Shown here: one piece after another, positions 47,350 through 54,886 of the stretch
How the letters are laid out: each line of letters starts with the position of its first letter
How positions within the stretch are numbered: the first letter of the stretch is position 1
Source of the DNA: Rubrobacter calidifluminis
Lineage (GTDB): Bacteria > Actinomycetota > Rubrobacteria > Rubrobacterales > Rubrobacteraceae
DNA: 64,000 nt
NCBI RefSeq assembly: GCF_028617075.1
Contig: NZ_JAQKGV010000013.1
Coordinates: 35,636-99,635, forward strand
Reading direction: 5' to 3'
Program-made: the position numbers and the translations under genes
The notes under the pieces: generated by a model
Seen by the model: only the letters and a program-made list of their open reading frames with translations
Databases searched by the model: none
What the model was told of the DNA's origin: nothing

Positions 47350-48089
47350 GCGGCATCTCCGTAATCCCGGTAGAAGGGCTCCCGGAGATCCAACCCGGCG
47401 ACGATCTCGCCGCCCTGCTCTGCGCGGCCGTACGAGACGAGATCGCGCCGGGGGACATCCTCGTCGTAACCCACAAGGTGGTGAGCAAGGCCGAGGGACG
47501 GCTGCTCGACCTGCGCACCGTCGAGCCCTCGCCACTGGCGAAGAGCTTCGCCGCCGAACACGGCAAAGACCCCCGCCAGATCGAGGCGGTCCTGCGCGAG
47601 AGCCGGCGCATCGTCCGGATGGACCGCGGGCTCATCATCTCCGAGACCCGCCACGGCTTCGTCTGCGCCAACGCCGGGGTCGACGCCTCGAACGTCCCCG
47701 GAGAGGAAGTCGTATGCCTGCTCCCCCTCGACCCCGATGCCTCCGCCGCCCGGATCCGTCACCGGATCGCCCGGCTCACCGCCATCGACGTCCCGGTCAT
47801 CGTCTCGGATTCCTTCGGGCGGCCCTGGAGGAACGGCATAACCAACGTCGCCATCGGCCTCTCCGGGATGAAGCCCTTCTCGGACTACCGGGGCCACCGC
47901 GACCCCTACGGCTACGAACTCTCCGCAAGCGTCCTCGCCTCCGCCGACGAGATCGCCGCCGCCGCCGAGCTCGTGATGGGGAAGACCGCCGCCGTGCCCG
48001 CAGCCCTGGTGCGCGGCTTCCCGTACACGCCGGGCGAAGGCGCCGCCTCCGAGATGGTCATGGACCCCGGCAGAGACCTCTTCAGATAG
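47346..48089 (+). CDS. cofE: Coenzyme F420:L-glutamate ligase CofE (stand-alone)
   Basis: A 247-residue CofE-type ligase that adds the gamma-glutamyl tail to F420-0 with GTP. It has the N-terminal VEGLPEIQPGDDL, VVTHKVVSKAEGR, RHGFVCANAGVDASNVPG and VIVSDSFGRPWRNGITNVAIG. It ends after this domain, whereas mycobacterial FbiB carries a further FMN nitroreductase domain that reduces dehydro-F420. That second half is found at 57262, fused elsewhere. TTG start, 4-bp overlap with cofC. A 234-bp control region to cysH follows. Confidence 0.95.
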   Translation: MSGISVIPVEGLPEIQPGDDLAALLCAAVRDEIAPGDILVVTHKVVSKAEGRLLDLRTVEPSPLAKSFAAEHGKDPRQIEAVLRESRRIVRMDRGLIISETRHGFVCANAGVDASNVPGEEVVCLLPLDPDASAARIRHRIARLTAIDVPVIVSDSFGRPWRNGITNVAIGLSGMKPFSDYRGHRDPYGYELSASVLASADEIAAAAELVMGKTAAVPAALVRGFPYTPGEGAASEMVMDPGRDLFR

Positions 48090-48100
48090 AAATTTTTCGA

Positions 48101-48118
48101 ATCCGACAAAATTTATCG
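48101..48118. promoter_or_regulatory. 18-bp AT-rich near-palindrome shared with the fbiC/rhodanese gap
   Basis: ATCCGACAAAATTTATCG lies just after the cofE stop, 10 bp upstream of the cysH -35 box. The core CGACAAAATTTATCG is a near-perfect inverted repeat with one mismatched pair. The identical 18 bases occur at 63807-63824. In a genome this GC-rich, an exact repeat of this composition is unlikely by chance. It is probably a site for a sulfur-responsive regulator, centred near -53 here. Confidence 0.65.
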
Positions 48119-48127
48119 TGTTTTTTA

Positions 48128-48156
48128 TTGACGGCCGGGGGTTCGTAGCCTAGTAT
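48128..48156 (+). promoter_or_regulatory. Sigma-70-type promoter of the cysH operon
   Basis: TTGACG at 48128-48133, an exact 17-bp spacer, and TAGTAT at 48151-48156. The predicted start site is near 48163, giving a leader of about 160 nt before cysH. Confidence 0.75.
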
Positions 48157-48162
48157 TTTTCG

Positions 48163-48323
48163 CGTGAGATACGGAGCCGAAGAGCGGAGCACTCCTCTGG
48201 TGGCTGGGGGGCCGGGTTTGCGGCGAATGCGCGGGCGATGTAGCGTTCGCGGCTGAGACCGCATCGCTCCGGTAAGTTTCTTTCAATCGACACCCAAGCA
48301 CTGCCTTTGTAGGGAGGATTTCT
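48163..48323 (+). promoter_or_regulatory. Structured 5' leader of the cysH operon
   Basis: About 160 nt with no credible ORF. A GCGAATGC / GCGTTCGC hairpin (48223-48230 with 48243-48250) is overlapped by an alternative GCGG / CCGC hairpin (48249-48262), and CGGAGC (48185-48190) can close the region by pairing with GCTCCG (48266-48271). The cysH ribosome site GGGAGG is at 48312-48317. It matches no riboswitch class that I recognise. Confidence 0.4.
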
Positions 48324-49082
48324 ATGCCTGAAGCGAGGGTATCCAAACAGACGAGCCCGGTTTTGGACCGTGAGGAGCTGTTGCGGGAGGGGGGCGAACT
48401 CGAAGGCGAGAGTCCTCAGCGGGTGCTGCGCTGGGCTGCCGAGAGGTTTGGTGAGAGGCTTGCGCTATCGGTGTCTTTCGGTGGGGCCGAGGGGATCGTA
48501 CTTCTGGACATGCTCTCCAGGATCACGGAGTCTGCCACGGTCTTCACGCTGGATACCGGCTTTCTCTTCGAGGAGACCGTCAGGTTCAGGGAGGAGACGA
48601 TGTCGCGCTATCCCTCTCTGCGCCTGGAGGTGGTGAGGCCCGAGCTCTCCGTGGAGGAGCAGGTCGCGCGCTACGGGGAGAGGATGAGGAGCTGTTCGCC
48701 GGACCTCTGCTGCCAGATAAGGAAGGTCGAGCCGCAGAAGAGGTTCCTCGAGAACTACGACGCGTGGGTCAGCGGGATAAGGCGGGATCAGACGCCTTTC
48801 AGGGCCGACACCCCGGTGGTGGGGTGGGACGAGTTCTTCGGGGTGGTGAAGATCTCGCCGCTCGCGGCCTGGAGCCGGGATGACGTGATGCGGTACGTCG
48901 AGGAGCGAGATCTGCCGCTCAACCCGCTTCTTAGCAGGGGTTACAGGAGCATAGGGTGTGCTCCGCAGACCCGTCCCGTCTACGAGGGTGAGGATGAGCG
49001 GGCGGGCAGGTGGCCCGGGATGGAGAAGACCGAGTGCGGGATACACATCGTCAACGGGAAGGTGCGCCGTGCGGATTCTTAG
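48324..49082 (+). CDS. cysH: APS/PAPS reductase CysH with altered cluster motif
   Basis: A 252-residue reductase of the thioredoxin-dependent type that reduces adenylylsulfate to sulfite. The PP-loop-like site is SVSFGGAEG, with TLDTGFLFEET and VSGIRRDQT. Cys129-Cys130 and Cys212 match three of the four [4Fe-4S] ligands of APS reductases, and the catalytic Cys238 is in TECGIH. The fourth ligand of the usual CxPC motif is Gln215 (GCAPQT). Since three ligands and the rest of the signature remain, APS is the likelier substrate. It is the first gene of the operon; its end overlaps the sulfite reductase start by 14 bp. Confidence 0.93.
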   Translation: MPEARVSKQTSPVLDREELLREGGELEGESPQRVLRWAAERFGERLALSVSFGGAEGIVLLDMLSRITESATVFTLDTGFLFEETVRFREETMSRYPSLRLEVVRPELSVEEQVARYGERMRSCSPDLCCQIRKVEPQKRFLENYDAWVSGIRRDQTPFRADTPVVGWDEFFGVVKISPLAAWSRDDVMRYVEERDLPLNPLLSRGYRSIGCAPQTRPVYEGEDERAGRWPGMEKTECGIHIVNGKVRRADS

Positions 49083-50694
49083 GGAGAACGAGAGGCTCAA
49101 CAACGTCGAGCGGTGGAAGCTCGAGCGCCACCCGCTCGACGTGCGTGAGGCCGTGCTCGAGGTCTACTCGAAGAAGGGCGTCGAGGCCATAGATGAGATC
49201 CCCGGCGAACACGAGCGCCTGAAGTGGGTCGGGATCTACCCGCAGAACCAGGGCGGCAACAACTTCATGCAGCGCATAAAGGTGCCCGGGGGCAGGCTCA
49301 CGCCCGAGCAGGCGAAGGTCATAGGGCGCATAGCGCAGGATTTCGCCACGGGGCCTGAACCGAACCCCTACTTCGGGAACAATTTCCTGGATATAACCAC
49401 CCGCCAGGACATCCAGATGCACTGGCTCCAGATAGAAGAGATCCCCGAGATCTGGCGCCGTCTGGAGGAGGTGGGGATGACCACCGTGCAGGCGTGCGGG
49501 GACTCGGCGCGCAACGTGGTCTGCTGCCCGGTCTCCGGTCTCGACCGGGAGGAAGCGTTCGACGCCTACCCGGTCGCGCGGGCGATAACCGACTTCTTCG
49601 TCGGGAACCGGGAGTATGCCAACCTGCCGCGCAAGTTCAAGATGAGCGTGACCGGCTGCGTCGAGGACTGCGCGCAGGCTGAGATCAACGACATCGGGAT
49701 GGTCCCGGCGCGCCTGGAGGACGGCACGCTCGGGTTCAACGTGCGTGTCGGAGGAGGGCTCGGGGACGGGCCGAGGATGGCCACCGACATAGACGTGTTC
49801 GTCAGGCCCGAGGAGGCGGTCGAGGTGGCGCGCGGCATCGCCCAGCTCTTCGGGGAGCTCGGCAACCGCGAGAACCGCTGGACCTGCCGGATGCGCTACC
49901 TGGTGCAGGAGCTCGGCCCCGAGCGCTTCCGGGAGGAGCTCGAGGAGCGGGTATCGATCGGACTGCTCCCCGCCGGGGAGGAGCTGACGAAGAGATACCG
50001 GGGCGACCACCTGGGCGTGCACGAGCAGAAGGACGGGCGCTACTACGTCGGGCTCAACGTCGTCGTGGGACGGATGAGGGGGGAGGATCTCGAGGAGGCC
50101 GGGCGGCTCGCGGAGGAATACGGGAGGGATATCCGGCTCGCCAACGACCAGAACCTCATCATCACCGGCGTACCTGAGGAGAGGCTGGATGAGCTTCTGC
50201 GCGAGAAGCTCCTGGAGCGCTACTCCCCGAACCCCAAGCCCTTCGAGCGCGGGGTCGTCGCCTGCACCGGGAGCGAGTTCTGCCGGTTCGCGATCGTGGA
50301 GACCAAGATCCGGGCCGTCGAGTGGGCGCACGAGATGGATCGACGCTTCGGCGATGGGGTCGGGCAGGACGTGGTCCGGATGCACTTCTCAGGGTGCGCG
50401 GCCTCCTGCGCCCAGCCCCAGATCGCGGACATCGGCTTCCGGGGTGAGACGGCGAAGACGGAGGACGGTATCGTCGAGGGGGTGGACATCGGCCTCGGCG
50501 GCTCCCTCGGGGCGGATGCAGCCTTCATAGACTGGGTCGAAGGGGCCCGGCCGGTGGACGGGGTGCCGGACGCACTCGAGCGTCTGCTGCGGCGCTTCCA
50601 GCAGGAGCGGCGCGAGGGCGAGCGCTTCCACCAGTGGGCCCGCAGGAAACCCAACGCCGAGCTCAGGGCGATCATCCGGGAGGAGGCTGGCTGA
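49069..50694 (+). CDS. sir: Siroheme [4Fe-4S] sulfite (or nitrite) reductase, ferredoxin-type
   Basis: A 541-residue two-repeat NirA/SirA-type reductase. The siroheme-cluster ligands are Cys399 and Cys405 (CTGSEFC) and Cys443 and Cys447 (GCAASC). The first half has DITTRQDIQMHWLQ and SVTGCVEDCAQAEINDIG. It adds six electrons to sulfite to give sulfide. Position between cysH and sat shows sulfite rather than nitrite as substrate. No flavoprotein subunit of the CysJ type is present; the next gene, an F420H2-oxidising-type iron-sulfur protein, is the obvious donor. GTG 49069 is chosen. Confidence 0.94.
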   Translation: MRILRENERLNNVERWKLERHPLDVREAVLEVYSKKGVEAIDEIPGEHERLKWVGIYPQNQGGNNFMQRIKVPGGRLTPEQAKVIGRIAQDFATGPEPNPYFGNNFLDITTRQDIQMHWLQIEEIPEIWRRLEEVGMTTVQACGDSARNVVCCPVSGLDREEAFDAYPVARAITDFFVGNREYANLPRKFKMSVTGCVEDCAQAEINDIGMVPARLEDGTLGFNVRVGGGLGDGPRMATDIDVFVRPEEAVEVARGIAQLFGELGNRENRWTCRMRYLVQELGPERFREELEERVSIGLLPAGEELTKRYRGDHLGVHEQKDGRYYVGLNVVVGRMRGEDLEEAGRLAEEYGRDIRLANDQNLIITGVPEERLDELLREKLLERYSPNPKPFERGVVACTGSEFCRFAIVETKIRAVEWAHEMDRRFGDGVGQDVVRMHFSGCAASCAQPQIADIGFRGETAKTEDGIVEGVDIGLGGSLGADAAFIDWVEGARPVDGVPDALERLLRRFQQERREGERFHQWARRKPNAELRAIIREEAG

Positions 50695-50698
50695 AAGG

Positions 50699-51892
50699 AT
50701 GGCCGGGTTCGACATCCGGGAGATGATGAACGACATCGAGGAGGCTCCCGGGAAGGTCTGGTTCTGGGATCTTGAAAAGGCGGTCATAGATGCCGACCGC
50801 TGCGTGCAGTGCGGGGCGTGCGTGGCCGCCTGCCCCTCGGATTCCATCGGTATCGCGGAGGATGATCTGCCCAGGCTGGTCAAGATGTGCACCGGCTGCT
50901 CGCTGTGCTGGGACTTCTGCCCCCGCGGCGGGATGCGCCACGAGGCGACCTGGAAGATAACCGGTGCTGATGACGGCATCGACGGGCTCGGGCGCATCGA
51001 AGAGAGCTACACCGCCCGGCTCAGGGAGGACGTCCCCGGCGTGCAGGACGGCGGGGTGGTCACCGCGATCCTCACCTCGCTTCTCGAGGCCGGCGAAATA
51101 GACGGGGTGCTCCTCGCGCGCGAGAGCGAGACCGAACCCTGGAAGGGGGAGACGTTTCTCGCCCGCACCCCGGAGGAGGTCCGCGAGTGTGCCGGCAGCT
51201 TCTACAACCAGACGCTCGCGCTCGGGCACCTTGACTTCAAGGGTTATGATCTTCCGCCCAACCCGAGGATAGCCGTCGTCGGAACCCCGTGCGAGATAGA
51301 GGGCATAAAGGCCATGCAGGCCAGGCCCTGGAACTGGGGGTCCTCGCGGGTCGAGGCCGTCGTGCTGACGATAGCGCTCTTGTGCACCAAGAGCTTCAAC
51401 TACGAGAAGCTCATGCTGCAGGAGATAAGCGAGGAACGCGGCATAGACCTCGACGAGGTGGGGCGGGTCGATGTGATCCGGGGCAAGCTCATCCTGCAGG
51501 ACCACGCGGGTGAGACGATCCTCGAGGAGTCCATAAAGCACTTCCACGGCGCGGCGCTCAAAGGCTGCGACGAGTGCGCCGACTTCATGGGGCGTGCCGC
51601 CGATATCTCCGTCGGGAGCGTCGGTAGCGCCGACGGATACTCCTCGGTGCTCATCCGCAGTGAGGAGGGGCTCGAGGCCTTCGAGCATGCCCGGGAGAAG
51701 CTCGAGCTGCGCGAGCTTGACAAACCGGAAGCTTTGTATAAGCTGGACGGGTTGGACAAGAGGATCGCGTTCAAGAGCCTCAAGCGCGCCTTCGACCCGG
51801 ATGCTCCGCTGTTCATCGACTACGAGGAACACCTCAACAGTTATGCGGGCACCGACCGGGCTCCGGTCGAGCACGACGCGGTGAGGTACTGA
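50699..51892 (+). CDS. FrhB/FpoF-type F420H2 dehydrogenase subunit, likely sulfite reductase partner
   Basis: A 397-residue iron-sulfur flavoprotein. Two classical [4Fe-4S] motifs come first: Cys35/38/41/45 and Cys64/67/70/74. The FrhB N and C domains follow: GGVVTAILTSLLEAGEIDG, VVGTPCEIEGIKAM, LLCTKSFNYEKLM and GCDECADFMGRAADISVGSVG, whose Cys residues bind a further cluster. FrhB/FpoF proteins hold FAD and oxidise F420H2. In methanogen Fsr this module is fused to a sulfite reductase; here it begins 4 bp after the sulfite reductase gene. Electron flow F420H2 to FAD to clusters to siroheme is inferred. Confidence 0.92.
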   Translation: MAGFDIREMMNDIEEAPGKVWFWDLEKAVIDADRCVQCGACVAACPSDSIGIAEDDLPRLVKMCTGCSLCWDFCPRGGMRHEATWKITGADDGIDGLGRIEESYTARLREDVPGVQDGGVVTAILTSLLEAGEIDGVLLARESETEPWKGETFLARTPEEVRECAGSFYNQTLALGHLDFKGYDLPPNPRIAVVGTPCEIEGIKAMQARPWNWGSSRVEAVVLTIALLCTKSFNYEKLMLQEISEERGIDLDEVGRVDVIRGKLILQDHAGETILEESIKHFHGAALKGCDECADFMGRAADISVGSVGSADGYSSVLIRSEEGLEAFEHAREKLELRELDKPEALYKLDGLDKRIAFKSLKRAFDPDAPLFIDYEEHLNSYAGTDRAPVEHDAVRY

Positions 51893-51894
51893 GG

Positions 51895-52248
51895 GTGGTT
51901 GCACACGATGTTCTCGGCGTGCCGGAGGAGCCGGCGGAGCTCAGGCGGAAGGTCCGGCAGCTCCTCGAAGACCGCCCCTCGGAGGGCGAGAGGCTCGTAG
52001 AGGAGGGGGATTTTCTCGCGGATTATCTGTGGAGACGTTGGGGAGCCCGGCTCAGCGAGGCGGGGATGGACCGTGAGCGGTTCGGGCGGATCGTGCGAGG
52101 ATACACACCCGAGATCCGACTCTGGGTCTTCGGGGAGCACGTCTGGGAGCACTGCGCCTCCGGACTCGCCGGCAGGGTTCTGAGACGTATTCCGCCCGGG
52201 GCGCGGTCTTCCCTGAAGAGAACCGAAGCAGAGGAGGTTTGCAGGTGA
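51895..52248 (+). CDS. Uncharacterised small protein in the sulfate-assimilation operon
   Basis: A 117-residue soluble protein. It is mainly helical (PAELRRKVRQLLEDRPSEGERLVEEGDFLADYLWRRWGARL, then GMDRERFGRIVRGYTPEIRLWVFGEHVWEHCASGLAGRVLRR). One Cys lies in EHCASG. No family is recognised. It starts with GTG 2 bp after the FrhB-like gene, and its stop overlaps the sat start, so it is clearly part of the operon. It may be a small subunit or assembly factor; this is inference from position. Confidence 0.8.
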   Translation: MVAHDVLGVPEEPAELRRKVRQLLEDRPSEGERLVEEGDFLADYLWRRWGARLSEAGMDRERFGRIVRGYTPEIRLWVFGEHVWEHCASGLAGRVLRRIPPGARSSLKRTEAEEVCR

Positions 52249-53420
52249 AGACGGAGCAGAGCCACACCACCATCGCCCCGCACGGCGGGGTGCTGGTAGA
52301 CCGCCGGCTCCCCGAGGAAGAACGGGAGGAAGCGGTAGAGCGGGCGTCCGGGCTGAAGAAGGTCCGTCTCGGCTCCCGGGAGCTCTCCGACGTGGAGCTG
52401 ATCTCCACCGGCGTCGTCTCGCCCCTCGAGGGTTTCATGACCCGCGAGGACTACGAGGGCGTCGTCGAGAACATGCATCTCGCGAACGGTGTCGCTTGGC
52501 CGCTACCGATCACCCTGCCGGTGAGCCGGGAGGAGGCCCGGGATCTCTCGGAAGGAGAGGAGATAGCGCTCGCCGACCGCGAGGGACGGGTGGTCGCATC
52601 GATGACCGTCGAGGAGGTCTTCGACCACGACAAGGAGCGGGAGGCGAAAGAGGTCTACAAGACCACAGACCAGAAGCACCCTGGCGTCGCCAACCTCTTC
52701 CGGCAGGGTGATGTGCTTCTCGGCGGCCGGATCACGCTGCTCGTCGAAGAGCCCACGCCACGGCCCTTCCCCGAGCACTACCACGAACCCGCGGAGCTCA
52801 GGGAGATCTTCGCCTCCCGCGGCTGGAAGCGGGTCGTAGGCTTCCAGACCAGGAACCCGATCCACCGCTCGCACGAGTACATTCAGAAGAGCGCCCTCGA
52901 GACCGTCGACGGGCTCCTGCTCAGCCCGCTCGTCGGAGAGACGCGGGCAGAGGATATCCCGGCGGACGTGCGGATGCGCTCCTACGAGGTGCTGCTCGAG
53001 CGCTACTACCCCAAAGACCGCACGGTGCTCGCGGTCTACCCGGCCACGATGCGTTTCGCCGGGCCGCGTGAGGCCCTCTTCCACGCCATCTGTCGTCAGA
53101 ACTACGGCTGCACCCACTTCATCATCGGCCGCAGCCCGGCGGACCCCGGCAATTACTACGGCATCTACGACGCCCATCACATCTTCGAGGAGTTCGAGGA
53201 GGGGGAGATAGGGATCACCCCGCTCCTCTTCGAGAATGCCTTCTTCTGTCTCAACTGCGGCGGGATGGCCACCACCAAGACCTGCCCGCACGACGACGAG
53301 TCGCGTGTCATGCTCTCCGGTACCAAAGTGCGCGAGATGCTCAGGCGTGGGGAGTACCCGCCGCCGGAGTTCTCCAGGCCCGAGGTCGTCGAGGTCCTCG
53401 TGGAGGGTATGAACGGCTGA
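52245..53420 (+). CDS. sat: Sulfate adenylyltransferase (ATP sulfurylase, homo-oligomeric)
   Basis: A 391-residue ATP sulfurylase of the Sat (not CysDN) type. It has the N-terminal PUA-like domain with [17 protein letters not shown], then the active-site motifs [29 protein letters not shown], and a zinc-like [15 protein letters not shown]. It activates sulfate to APS with ATP. GTG 52245 is chosen over TTG 52239 because GAGGAGG then has a normal 7-nt spacing; it overlaps the upstream stop (GTGA). Confidence 0.97.
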   Translation: MKTEQSHTTIAPHGGVLVDRRLPEEEREEAVERASGLKKVRLGSRELSDVELISTGVVSPLEGFMTREDYEGVVENMHLANGVAWPLPITLPVSREEARDLSEGEEIALADREGRVVASMTVEEVFDHDKEREAKEVYKTTDQKHPGVANLFRQGDVLLGGRITLLVEEPTPRPFPEHYHEPAELREIFASRGWKRVVGFQTRNPIHRSHEYIQKSALETVDGLLLSPLVGETRAEDIPADVRMRSYEVLLERYYPKDRTVLAVYPATMRFAGPREALFHAICRQNYGCTHFIIGRSPADPGNYYGIYDAHHIFEEFEEGEIGITPLLFENAFFCLNCGGMATTKTCPHDDESRVMLSGTKVREMLRRGEYPPPEFSRPEVVEVLVEGMNG

Positions 53421-53464
53421 GGTCGAGGCATTTCTACGGAAGAAAGTTTCGCAGGAGGGAGGTT

Positions 53465-54049
53465 TTGAAGATGCAGAACGAGAGGGGGCTGGGCGAGCGC
53501 GGGTTCACGCTCTGGTTCACCGGGCTCTCGGGCGCCGGGAAGACCACCATCTCCGAGATAGTCGAGCGCGAGCTCAGGCTGCGTTTCGGACGTGTCGAGG
53601 TTCTGGACGGCGACATCGTCAGGACGAACCTCTCCAAGGGGCTCGGGTTTTCCAAGGAAGACCGTGACACCAACGTACTCAGGATAGGTTTTGTCGCGAA
53701 GCTGCTGACCCGCAACGGTGTGGCCGTTATCGTCAGCGCTATCTCCCCCTACCGGGAGGCGCGCAACAGGGTCCGGGAAGAGATAGGTGAGGATTTCATA
53801 GAGGTGTACGTGGACGCTCCCGTGGAGGTATGCGCCGAGCGGGACGTCAAGGGCCTCTACAAGAAGGCTTTCGCCGGAGAGATAAAGGCTTTCACAGGCG
53901 TCTCAGATCCCTACGAGCCGCCGGAAAACCCGGAGCTGCACATAAAGACAACCCAGGAGAGTCCACAGGAGAGCGCCCGCAGGGTCATCGAGTACCTGGA
54001 GGAGCGTGGATACCTGAAGCCCCTGAGGACGCTCAGCGGCGCGCGCTGA
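53465..54049 (+). CDS. cysC: Adenylylsulfate kinase
   Basis: A 194-residue APS kinase. The P-loop is GLSGAGKTT, followed by [24 protein letters not shown] (APS-binding Arg/Asn) and [17 protein letters not shown]. It phosphorylates APS to PAPS. In an operon with an APS-type reductase it may serve sulfation, or control of the APS pool, rather than the reduction route. The TTG start has AGGAGG 6 nt upstream. Its last codons lie within a long hairpin shared with the convergent gene. Confidence 0.96.
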   Translation: MKMQNERGLGERGFTLWFTGLSGAGKTTISEIVERELRLRFGRVEVLDGDIVRTNLSKGLGFSKEDRDTNVLRIGFVAKLLTRNGVAVIVSAISPYREARNRVREEIGEDFIEVYVDAPVEVCAERDVKGLYKKAFAGEIKAFTGVSDPYEPPENPELHIKTTQESPQESARRVIEYLEERGYLKPLRTLSGAR

Positions 54050-54060
54050 GCGTCCTCAGG
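54022..54060. terminator. Bidirectional terminator overlapping both convergent gene ends
   Basis: A 17-bp perfect stem (54022-54038 with 54044-54060) and a 5-nt loop. It covers the cysC stop (54047-54049) and the stop of the ABC permease on the other strand (54056-54058). No T tract follows on either side, so termination strength is uncertain. Confidence 0.75.
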
Positions 54061-54886
54061 TAACGACCCTGCGGTAGAAGCTGCGCAGACCGAAGGCCGT
54101 AAGCCCGATCAGCAGCGCCGACAGTGCACCCAGAAAGGCCCATGGAGGCATGTGGTGTACCTGTGGCGTCAGGGCCGCCCGCAGCCCCTCGCTCACGTAG
54201 ACCAGAGGGTTCAGAAGGATCACGATTTGCAGCCAGCGTACCGGCTGCAGGTTCGCCCACGGATAGTAGACGCACCCGAGGAAGATCAGCGGGGTTACGA
54301 TGATGCCGAAGAGGAGGCCTATCTGCTGGGGCTTTATGACGGTACCGAGTGCGAGCCCGAGGGACCCCGCTGTGAAGCTCGCCAGCAGCACCACTGCTAC
54401 CAGCAGTGGCCAGTCATGGACGTGCAGGGAGACACCGCCGGCAGGGACCAGATAGGCTATCGGGAGTACTATCGCCGCGGAGATGATCCCCTGCACCGCG
54501 CTGAAGGTTACTTTCTCCATCCCGACGAGCCATATCGGAACCGGGGCCATGATGCGGTCTTCTATCTCGCCGTTGCGCCCCAGCTCCGTCGCGAGCGGGA
54601 GCGCGACGGAAGAGATCCCGGCGAAGAAGATCGAGACCGCCAGAAAACCCGGCACCAGGATCGTCGCGAAGCTGGCCCTGGGACTTCCTCCGGAGAAGCC
54701 CTGTCCGATCTTCGGGAAGACGTAGGTGAAGATGAAGAAGAACAGCAGAGGCTGAACCGCGCTCTGCAGGATCAGCCGAATGAACTCCCGCAGCAGCACC
54801 CGACCGTCGCGCAGGAACAGCCCCCAGAACGAACGCGCGTACCATGCCCAGCGCGGCCTCCCGCCCTCCATGGCCGACTCACTCAC
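54056..54886 (-). CDS. ABC-2 type permease (drug/antibiotic exporter)
   Basis: A 276-residue ABC-2 membrane subunit with six helices and the signature region VYYPWANLQPVRWLQIVILLNPLVYVSEGLRAAL. It pairs with the DrrA-like ATPase just upstream (8-bp overlap). It likely exports a hydrophobic compound or lipid. The GTG start is at 54886. Confidence 0.92.
   Translation of the reverse strand: MSESAMEGGRPRWAWYARSFWGLFLRDGRVLLREFIRLILQSAVQPLLFFFIFTYVFPKIGQGFSGGSPRASFATILVPGFLAVSIFFAGISSVALPLATELGRNGEIEDRIMAPVPIWLVGMEKVTFSAVQGIISAAIVLPIAYLVPAGGVSLHVHDWPLLVAVVLLASFTAGSLGLALGTVIKPQQIGLLFGIIVTPLIFLGCVYYPWANLQPVRWLQIVILLNPLVYVSEGLRAALTPQVHHMPPWAFLGALSALLIGLTAFGLRSFYRRVVT

Noticed and set aside
48253..48258. 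CTGAGA, reminiscent of a TPP riboswitch
   Set aside because: The other conserved THI-box segments are absent, and the downstream genes are for sulfate assimilation.
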